From: an uncultured Pseudomonadota bacterium
GTDB lineage: Bacteria; Myxococcota_A; UBA796; GCA-2862545
Reading direction: 5' to 3'
DNA: 64,000 nucleotides
Assembly (NCBI GenBank): GCA_913061235.1
Contig: CAJXTB010000022.1
Coordinates: forward strand, 1 to 64,000
Part shown: positions 58,430 through 64,000 of the stretch, piece after piece
Position numbering within the stretch: position 1 is the stretch's first letter
How the letters are laid out: each line of letters begins with the position of its first letter
Position numbers and translations under genes: made by a program
Notes under the pieces: generated by a model
Seen by the model: the letters and a program-made list of their open reading frames with translations, nothing else
Databases searched by the model: none
What the model was told of the DNA's origin: nothing

Positions 58430-59578
58430 TTATCCGCCTAGTTCGTTCCACTTCCAAATGATCTCTTTCATGATCTCACTGGTTCCACCGCCAATCGGGA
58501 GCAGTCGCGTATCGCGCACACTGCGCGCGATGTCGTACTCCTCGATGTAGCCATAGCCACCGTGGAACTGAAGGCAGTCGTAGAGCACCTTCTGCGCCAA
58601 GTCCGTCGAAAACAGCTTAGCCATGGACACAATCTTGGTGGGGTCAGCGCCGCTCTCGATTCTCTGCACGGCTTGCCAAGTCAACGCCCGCGAGGCTTCC
58701 AAAGACGTCAGGTGCTCGGCGAAGGTGTGACGCCAGACCTGGAACTTGTTCAGCTTTCGGCCAAAGGCTTCGCGCTTATTGCCGTGGGCAAGCGCGTCCT
58801 CGATACCGATCTGCATGGCCATGTTGCCGGTGATGGCTGCAATCAGCCGCTCGCCCTGGAAGTTCTGCATGATGTACAGGAAACCAGCATTTTCGTGGCC
58901 GAGCAGATTGCGCTTTGGAATCCGACAGTTGTCGAAGTGCAGCTCACAGCTGTCCACACCACGGGTTCCGAGCTTGTCCAGCTTTCGACCGACCGTGAAA
59001 CCGGGCGTGTCCGTCGGGAACAACACGAGGCTAATACCGCCGTGGCCCTGTTCTCCGGTCCGCACTGCCAAGGTGATGAAGTCGGCAAAAGACCCGTTGG
59101 TGATGTAGGTCTTGGCGCCGGTAATGACGTAGTCGTCGCCATCTGATCGAGCGACGGTCTGGATGTTCGCAACGTCAGAACCAGCACCCGGTTCACTGAC
59201 GCCGAGTGCCGCAACCTTGTCGCCGGCAACCACGGGTGCAAGGAACTCTTGCTTCTGCTCTTCGGTGCCTATCTCCCAGATAATGGGCGTTGCCATATCC
59301 GTATCGACCAGGATGGACATGGCCACGCCGGCATTGCGGCAGTAGGACAGGCCCTCGGCAAACGCCACGGTGTACCACCAATCTAGGCCGAGTCCGCCGA
59401 CCTCTTCGCCAAAGCGAATGCCCAAGGCTCCAAGGTCTGCAAGGTCGTTGAAGACGCTGCGCGGAAAGCCACCGGCCTTGTCCCACTCAACGCGGTGCGG
59501 CGCCATCTCGCGCTCTGCGTAGGCCTTGATGCTGTCGCGAAATTGGGCGTGCTCATCGCTAAACGGGGGAAAGCTCAC
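58430..59578 (-). CDS. Acyl-CoA dehydrogenase, long-chain (LCAD)-like
   Basis: 382 aa FAD enzyme of fatty-acid beta-oxidation that makes the trans-2 double bond in acyl-CoA. Domains: helical N-terminus (FSDEHAQFRDSIKAYAERE), the FAD-binding VAALGVSEPGAGSDVANIQT and TGAKTYITNG, and the C-terminal helices with RKLNKFQVWRHTFAE and LQFHGGYGYIEEYDIAR. The end PIGGGTSEIMKEI has Gly where MCAD has its catalytic Glu; as in LCAD, the base is more likely the Glu in the earlier helix (GIEDALAHGNKREAFG). The GTG at 59578 overlaps the stop of the lipoprotein gene (GTGA), excluding the longer frame. Confidence 0.93.
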   Translation of the reverse strand: MSFPPFSDEHAQFRDSIKAYAEREMAPHRVEWDKAGGFPRSVFNDLADLGALGIRFGEEVGGLGLDWWYTVAFAEGLSYCRNAGVAMSILVDTDMATPIIWEIGTEEQKQEFLAPVVAGDKVAALGVSEPGAGSDVANIQTVARSDGDDYVITGAKTYITNGSFADFITLAVRTGEQGHGGISLVLFPTDTPGFTVGRKLDKLGTRGVDSCELHFDNCRIPKRNLLGHENAGFLYIMQNFQGERLIAAITGNMAMQIGIEDALAHGNKREAFGRKLNKFQVWRHTFAEHLTSLEASRALTWQAVQRIESGADPTKIVSMAKLFSTDLAQKVLYDCLQFHGGYGYIEEYDIARSVRDTRLLPIGGGTSEIMKEIIWKWNELGG

Positions 59579-60195
59579 TGAACGACTCCACTCGCTTCTA
59601 CGGTGAAAGGAATGTCGAAGCCAAAGGCGTTCGCAGTGCCTTCGTATTGGTAGGTAAACCCGCCCCAATCGCCGCCAACATTTGGGAACTCAAACCAACT
59701 GGACGGGTCCTCCAATCGCGCTCCATACACCCGAGTTCCACCGTTCGCGCTCACACCGCGCAAGGTCGGAGTGGCCACGGGAAAACCGTCAAACCGTCCA
59801 TTTTCGCAGAGGGCGTCCTTGTTCATCTCCACCAGGAAGATGTAGTCGCACTCAGGACATCCCGCGAGAGCATCGGCGTACTGCGGGTCCTCCGTCACGT
59901 TTACGCCGGTCTCGATCAGGAAGTCTTCGCAATCCTCCTGCTGACGGTAGTCGAAGGTGAAGTCACGGATGCCTTCCCAGAAGTACTCAATGGGCGCTTC
60001 GGTGTCGGGCTCGACTGTGTCCGGGTCTACGTCAGTACCGTCCGTCCCCTCTGGGTCATCCGTCCCGGTGTCCGAGGTATCGTCGTCAGGGTTTGCCGTG
60101 TCGTCGAGAGCATTGCCATCAACAAGCACCGCTGTGGCTGGACCACAACCAACGGCGAGAACGAGTGCCAAAAATAGACCGCTGCGCATGAACAT
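59575..60195 (-). CDS. Lipoprotein with Asp/Thr-rich linker
   Basis: 206 aa. The signal peptide ends in a lipobox (VLAVGC, Cys17). An acidic linker of Asp/Thr/Pro/Gly (residues about 30-68) leads to a compact domain of about 135 residues with four Cys (QQEDCEDFLIETG, GCPECDYIFLVEM and LCENGRF), probably a disulfide-stabilised surface domain. Several outer-membrane lipoproteins of this window share the linker style. It is coupled by a GTGA overlap to the dehydrogenase gene, although their roles look unrelated. Function unknown. Confidence 0.72.
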   Translation of the reverse strand: MFMRSGLFLALVLAVGCGPATAVLVDGNALDDTANPDDDTSDTGTDDPEGTDGTDVDPDTVEPDTEAPIEYFWEGIRDFTFDYRQQEDCEDFLIETGVNVTEDPQYADALAGCPECDYIFLVEMNKDALCENGRFDGFPVATPTLRGVSANGGTRVYGARLEDPSSWFEFPNVGGDWGGFTYQYEGTANAFGFDIPFTVEASGVVQ

Positions 60196-60276
60196 GCCTC
60201 CATGAACACACCCTAGCGAATCTGAGCGGTGTTGACCGTCAAGTGAGTGTCCGCAGCCACCATGGGCTGCACGGAC

Positions 60277-61308
60277 CTACCAGTCGACGATGGAACAACC
60301 CCAGGTAAAACCAGCACCAAAGGCGACCATGGCGACCTTCATTCCTGGCTTCAACTTTCCGTTGCGCGTTGATTCTGCGAGCAAGAGCGGAATGGTCGCG
60401 GCGGTGGTGTTGCCGAACTTCTGGATGTTGTGCACCAGCTTTTCGGGCGGAATGTTGAGTTGGTCAGCGACGTACTCATTGATTCGCTTGTTTGCTTGGT
60501 GAAAGCAGAACAGGTCAATGTCTTCCGCCGTGATGCCTTGTTCCCAACACGCCTGCATCAACACTGTGATCATACGTGTGACCGCATGCTTGAAGACGAT
60601 GCGACCATCCATGTGTGGCCACAACATGTCCGGGGAGACAATGCCGTTTCCGTCTTCGTCTACGGGAATCATTGGACGCTGGCGGATGTCGAAGATGGAC
60701 TGCTTGAGGTTGTCCTTGAAGCGACCATCGGCACCCAGCCACCAGCCACGGATACCCTTGTCTTCTTCAGTAGCCGAGACGATTACAGCGCCGGCGCCGT
60801 CGCCAAACAGGCTGTTTACAGCGCGACCGCGGGTGGTCATGTCCAATCCAGACGAGTGAGTCTCCGCTCCGACCAGCAGAACGTGCTTGGCCATGCCGCA
60901 GCGAACTTGTGCCGCAGCCATGGAGAGCCCGTAGATGAAACCACTGCACTGATTTCGAATATCGAGGGCCGGGACGAACTTGGCATTCTCCCCTTCGCAC
61001 AAGCCGAGCTTCTCTTGTAGAAACACGCCGGCGCCTGGGAACGAGTACTCCGGTGACAACGTAGCAAAGACGATGAGGTCGAGGTCGTGTGCTTCAATTC
61101 CGGCGTCTTCAAGGGCCTGCTTCGACGCTTCCAGAGCAAGGTCGGAGGTGCCAATTCCCTCGTCCGCAAACCGGCGTTCTTCAATGCCGGTGCGCTTAAC
61201 AATCCACTCGTTGGTGGTGTCGATCCCGTAGTCATTGACGAGGTCGTCGTTCGTTACCACCCGAGGAGGCACGTACATCCCGGTTCCGGTGATCGTTGCG
61301 TTGAGCAT
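60277..61308 (-). CDS. 3-oxoacyl-ACP synthase III (FabH-like)
   Basis: 343 aa thiolase-fold condensing enzyme. The catalytic triad is intact: Cys121 in LDIRNQCSGFIYGL, His in LFCFHQANKRI, and Asn in KFGNTTAATIPLLL. It starts ITGTGMYVPPRVVTNDDL and ends MKVAMVAFGAGFTWGCSIVDW, both typical. FabH condenses acetyl-CoA or other acyl-CoA starters with malonyl-ACP; slightly longer relatives like this may use longer acyl starters or serve secondary metabolism. No fab cluster surrounds it, so the housekeeping role is not certain. It is 94 bases from the following pair of unknown genes. Confidence 0.92.
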   Translation of the reverse strand: MLNATITGTGMYVPPRVVTNDDLVNDYGIDTTNEWIVKRTGIEERRFADEGIGTSDLALEASKQALEDAGIEAHDLDLIVFATLSPEYSFPGAGVFLQEKLGLCEGENAKFVPALDIRNQCSGFIYGLSMAAAQVRCGMAKHVLLVGAETHSSGLDMTTRGRAVNSLFGDGAGAVIVSATEEDKGIRGWWLGADGRFKDNLKQSIFDIRQRPMIPVDEDGNGIVSPDMLWPHMDGRIVFKHAVTRMITVLMQACWEQGITAEDIDLFCFHQANKRINEYVADQLNIPPEKLVHNIQKFGNTTAATIPLLLAESTRNGKLKPGMKVAMVAFGAGFTWGCSIVDW

Positions 61309-61402
61309 GTAGTCTCCACAAGGTGTGTTTCAGATCGCCGCTCTCACACCCCTAGGGACTGCCCGCAACCTGCGAAATCCCTTTCGCACCGTACGCAGGA
61401 CC

Positions 61403-62170
61403 CTATTCGCGGGTAGCAACGATGTTGAGCGCCGTGGTGACTGTGGACAAAGCACCGTCTTCCCGGGTGTAGCGAGTCACGAGGGTCGCCTTGGCCTGGG
61501 TGTGCTCTGCCCAACCATCCCGTGGGTCCACGCGCGTCTCCGCAGAAAACGCGACCGAGCCACCGGCACCCAGCGCGTTCGGTCCGGTTGCGTCCTTGGA
61601 CCAATCGTAGGCGAGCGTGTGGGTGACGATGGGCACAATGGGCCCGTCATCACTGCGTGCAAGACGCGCGAGCTCGCAGGTCATGGCCAAGTCGGACGTT
61701 GCCGACCAGGACGGGTGCAGTCCAACCTCCCACTGCATGCTCGTCTCAATCGCGGGCTCTGGGTATGGAGGAAACAACGCCAACAACAGCACACGGCCGG
61801 CGTTACCGTCATCTGAATCAGCCAACGCCTCTGCACGCTCATTGACCACTGGAACCACGCTGCCCAGGTCATCCAAGAGGAACGCCTTGACGAACCCAGC
61901 CATAGGGTCAGCTACGTCATCTTCGTCAAGCGTGCCGTCCTTGACCCAAAAGTCGCTGCGATGGGCGAAAGGACGCACCAAAGCCGTCTGTCCTTCGAGA
62001 CGCAAGACCTCGCAATCAACGGCACTGGTGACCATGGCAATCATGGTCTCGTCGGTGGCACCGGGGGTCTCAATACATAGGTCAACGTCCATGCGAACAA
62101 CCCATCGCACAGTAGACCCAGGGACCAAACGATAGCGAAGGGCGATGGCGTCGCCTACGTTGACGCGCAT
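61403..62170 (-). CDS. Unknown protein, tandem relative of the 62170..62889 product
   Basis: 255 aa, no signal peptide, mostly beta-strand. It starts VGDAIALRYRLVPGSTVRWV and includes the pattern DxDVADPMAGFVKAF, LFPPYPEPAIETSMQWEV and DGWAEHTQAKATLVTRY, each with a counterpart in the next gene upstream (DVGDPLAAIPPYI, LFPPLPEGPVNDGDVW, DGWAHRVDARVESTL). The layout recalls DUF6263-type proteins, which lack a known function. The start overlaps the stop of the upstream relative by one base (TGATG), so the two form one unit, probably a heterodimer or a split of a duplicated gene. Confidence 0.68.
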   Translation of the reverse strand: MRVNVGDAIALRYRLVPGSTVRWVVRMDVDLCIETPGATDETMIAMVTSAVDCEVLRLEGQTALVRPFAHRSDFWVKDGTLDEDDVADPMAGFVKAFLLDDLGSVVPVVNERAEALADSDDGNAGRVLLLALFPPYPEPAIETSMQWEVGLHPSWSATSDLAMTCELARLARSDDGPIVPIVTHTLAYDWSKDATGPNALGAGGSVAFSAETRVDPRDGWAEHTQAKATLVTRYTREDGALSTVTTALNIVATRE

Positions 62171-62889
62171 CAGGCCTGTGCCTCTAGCAGCATCTCTACG
62201 ATGGTCTGAATGGTTCGCGCGCCGGCCTCAGAGTCGTCGGAGCCAATACGGAGCGTGGACTCCACCCGCGCGTCTACGCGATGTGCCCATCCGTCCTCTG
62301 AGCGAAAGCTGACCTCTGCCATTCGACGGGTCTCACCCTGTACCTGCACGCCTTCCATACCGGAACCGGCACTCCAGGCATGCCCGGAAAAGGTGCCAAC
62401 GACGGACCGGATGACAGCGTCGTCACCTGCTTCCCGACCGATGAAGCGTGCATGCACGATTAGGGGATCTTCGGTGTCTTCGTCGGCCGACGAGCGCGAC
62501 CACACATCACCATCATTCACCGGCCCCTCTGGTAGCGGTGGAAACAGCGTGTCGAGCGTACCTGCAGTCGCGTCCTGCTGCGGGTCCACCGGACCGTCAT
62601 TGTCACCGCGCGGGCCTACGCGAATGTACGGAGGAATCGCTGCGAGCGGATCACCGACGTCTGCCTCACCGAAAAATCCGTCACCGGGGACTTCGCCTTC
62701 GAGCTGCTCGGTGTGAATCGACAGTAGAGCGCCCGTGTCATCCACGCTGTCTACCGTGGCCACCAATCGACCGGTGAGCTCGGCAATTTGACTGACAGGG
62801 CCGTCGCCCTTGCGCTCGATCTGCACAGTGACGCGCATCTGGAGGGCGTAGGTGTGAACGGAACCGGCTGTAAACTGGTACTGGAGCAT
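62170..62889 (-). CDS. Unknown protein, tandem relative of the 61403..62170 product
   Basis: 239 aa, beta-rich, without signal peptide. It begins LQYQFTAGSVHTYALQMRVTV, the RY.f..G..y......V start of DUF6263-like proteins, and contains FFGEADVGDPLAAIPPYI and LFPPLPEGPVNDGDVWSRS. An acidic calcium-like loop (GDNDGPVDPQQDA) lies in the middle. The C-terminal part repeats the fold. Low but consistent similarity to the following gene suggests duplication. It is the first gene of the pair and lies 33 bases after the sulfatase gene on the same strand. Confidence 0.68.
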   Translation of the reverse strand: MLQYQFTAGSVHTYALQMRVTVQIERKGDGPVSQIAELTGRLVATVDSVDDTGALLSIHTEQLEGEVPGDGFFGEADVGDPLAAIPPYIRVGPRGDNDGPVDPQQDATAGTLDTLFPPLPEGPVNDGDVWSRSSADEDTEDPLIVHARFIGREAGDDAVIRSVVGTFSGHAWSAGSGMEGVQVQGETRRMAEVSFRSEDGWAHRVDARVESTLRIGSDDSEAGARTIQTIVEMLLEAQA

Positions 62890-62922
62890 GAAAGCCTCGG
62901 GGTCAGGTACCGACGATGTACC

Positions 62923-64000
62923 TCACGGATCGGCGTAGCCCAAACGAATGAGCAGGGCGCGCATCTCTGCTCCTAAGGCCGCGGACTCCCCGGTCGCAGA
63001 AACCCCGACCGCTGGGAGGGCCGACTGTAGACTGCGAAGCCGTTGGGAGCTGCCTTGTTCCGCCATTCCTACCTGCTGCGATTCGCTAGGATCATCCGCA
63101 ATATTGTACATCTCAAAGCCAAGACCGTAGTGCTCAATGAGCTTGTCCGCACCGCGTCGAGCCGCCTGCTGTTCGGGCCCCCACCGCATGCCCTCCGCAA
63201 CCAAGATGCGCTGCGAATCTAAGCCCTGGGATGACGCCCCCACTTCAGGCATTGGCTGGCCATCGAATCGGGTGTCGATTCCAAGCTCGAACACGTCGTT
63301 GAGGGTTGGAAAGACATCTACCAGGCCAACCATTCGCTGAACATGACGGCCAGATCGGCCAGGAACGCGGACGATCATTGGCACCTGAAGCACCTCTTCG
63401 TACATCGTGTGTCCATGGCGAACGCCTTCAGGCGCGCCCTCGGGTGCCTGTCGGCCTTCGTCCAACTCTTCGCCGTGGTCTGCGGTCACGATGACCCAAG
63501 CGTCTCGAGAGACATGGGTGAGCAGCCGTCCGATCTGACGGTCTACGCGGTGAATCGCCGCATCGTAGTTGTCCGAATAGGAGCGACGTTCTGGAGCCTG
63601 TACCGCCTCAGCATCATGGTCCAAGGTCAGGTGTGGACCATGGACGTCCATGTAGTGCACTACCATCATCCATCCTGTGTCTCCGAGGGATTGGATCTGT
63701 GCTGCAGCTGCGTCGGTCACCTGTTCGGCAGGGCGAAACTCCGCCATGGTCAGAGCGTTCAGCCCAGCCACCCGGAGGGGATGAACAGCGACGGGCTGAG
63801 CGTAGGGGCCCACCCGGTCGTCGTAGACTTGAAAGCCACGTTCAAAGCCAAATGCCGCCGTCGTCCATGGGTTTGTGGTGACACCAACCGTTGTATACCC
63901 AGCATTTCGGAACGCCTGGGCCATGACCGGGACATCCCGTCGAAGGCTCGACAGCGAGTTGCCAGCCCCGTTGTTCACACCCGCGCCATGGCCGTTCGGG
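62923..64000 (-). CDS. Sulfatase family protein, N-terminus beyond the window
   Basis: About 359 residues are seen; the frame is open to the end of the window, so the N-terminus and the CxPxR formylglycine motif lie outside it. The visible part has the alkaline-phosphatase fold: FRNAGYTTVGVTTNPWTT, MMVVHYMDVHGPHL, YDAAIHRVDRQIGRLL, then VIVTADHGEELDEGR (metal-binding DHGE) and HGHTMYEEVLQVPMIVRVPG. The tail (EMYNIADDPSESQQV) matches the usual sulfatase ending. Substrate could be a sulfate ester of a polysaccharide or a phosphoester. An internal GTG at 63978 is not the real start. Confidence 0.85.
   Translation of the reverse strand, partial: PNGHGAGVNNGAGNSLSSLRRDVPVMAQAFRNAGYTTVGVTTNPWTTAAFGFERGFQVYDDRVGPYAQPVAVHPLRVAGLNALTMAEFRPAEQVTDAAAAQIQSLGDTGWMMVVHYMDVHGPHLTLDHDAEAVQAPERRSYSDNYDAAIHRVDRQIGRLLTHVSRDAWVIVTADHGEELDEGRQAPEGAPEGVRHGHTMYEEVLQVPMIVRVPGRSGRHVQRMVGLVDVFPTLNDVFELGIDTRFDGQPMPEVGASSQGLDSQRILVAEGMRWGPEQQAARRGADKLIEHYGLGFEMYNIADDPSESQQVGMAEQGSSQRLRSLQSALPAVGVSATGESAALGAEMRALLIRLGYADP

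Noticed and set aside
58430-61308. Fatty-acid metabolism operon of the dehydrogenase and FabH-like genes
   Set aside because: They are separated by an unrelated lipoprotein gene and an 81-base gap, and one is degradative while the other is biosynthetic.

Overview
The window reads as one end of a GC-rich bacterial contig, most likely from an uncultured member of the Myxococcota or a close relative. The taxonomic signs are two proteins with a MYXO-CTERM-like tail (Cys-rich patch, hydrophobic helix, Arg cluster; 46464..48200 and 52996..54435), many lipoproteins with Asp/Thr-rich linkers, a eukaryote-type Ser/Thr kinase, numerous histidine kinases, and a caspase-like protein behind an ECF sigma factor. 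The first 29 bases are a Nextera transposase adapter left from library preparation, so the biology starts at about base 30. No rRNA, tRNA, CRISPR array or intact insertion sequence was seen.

Layout. 0.1-1.1 kb: fxsA and a TPR-like protein. 1.1-11.6 kb: a six-gene overlapping operon on the minus strand encoding a receiver-kinase, a membrane kinase with a degraded ATPase domain, a FecR-like protein, two large Ig-repeat surface proteins and a small kinase. 11.7-14.5 kb: a lipoprotein, an acetyltransferase, a secreted protein and trmL. 14.6-18.6 kb: an overlapping operon of Ser/Thr kinase, PlsB-like acyltransferase and a GpsA-like protein without its catalytic lysines. 18.6-20.2 kb: a lipoprotein, a tail-anchored Smr protein and a parvulin. 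20.2-24.4 kb: a repeat-bearing spacer, then ECF sigma / anti-sigma / caspase-like protein and a lipoprotein. 25.1-29.1 kb: moaD, moaE, trmB, a secreted protein, a glyoxalase and a DUF4336 protein.

29.1-42.5 kb is the most interesting region. It holds a PHP hydrolase, a TPR/beta-barrel protein, a BcsB-like protein, two or three small proteins, a processive GT2 synthase, an ATP-grasp ligase, and a response-regulator receiver fused to a PIG-L (LmbE) deacetylase. These are followed by a multi-domain hybrid histidine kinase and an NtrC-type sigma-54 activator with an intact GAFTGA loop. Six sequences of sigma-54 (-24/-12) type, with GG and GC exactly 12 bases apart, lie upstream of five structural transcription units and of the regulators themselves. 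A shared inverted repeat of TGTGTC-N5-GACACA type lies upstream of two of these units. I infer a sigma-54-controlled exopolysaccharide system in which a polymer is made by GT2 with BcsB-like and TPR/barrel partners, deacetylated by a phosphorylation-gated PIG-L enzyme, and perhaps modified by the ATP-grasp ligase.

42.5-64 kb: a paralogue of the secreted protein at 26.5 kb, a PhyH oxygenase overlapping a B12-binding radical SAM enzyme, outer-membrane and surface proteins, an M28-like and a subtilisin-like protein that both lack key catalytic residues, a FadL-like barrel, gluQ, a secreted trypsin with PKD domain, a retropepsin-like protein with its small partner, CoaC, a class A penicillin-binding protein, an LCAD-like acyl-CoA dehydrogenase, a FabH-like ketosynthase, two related unknown proteins, and a sulfatase truncated by the window end.
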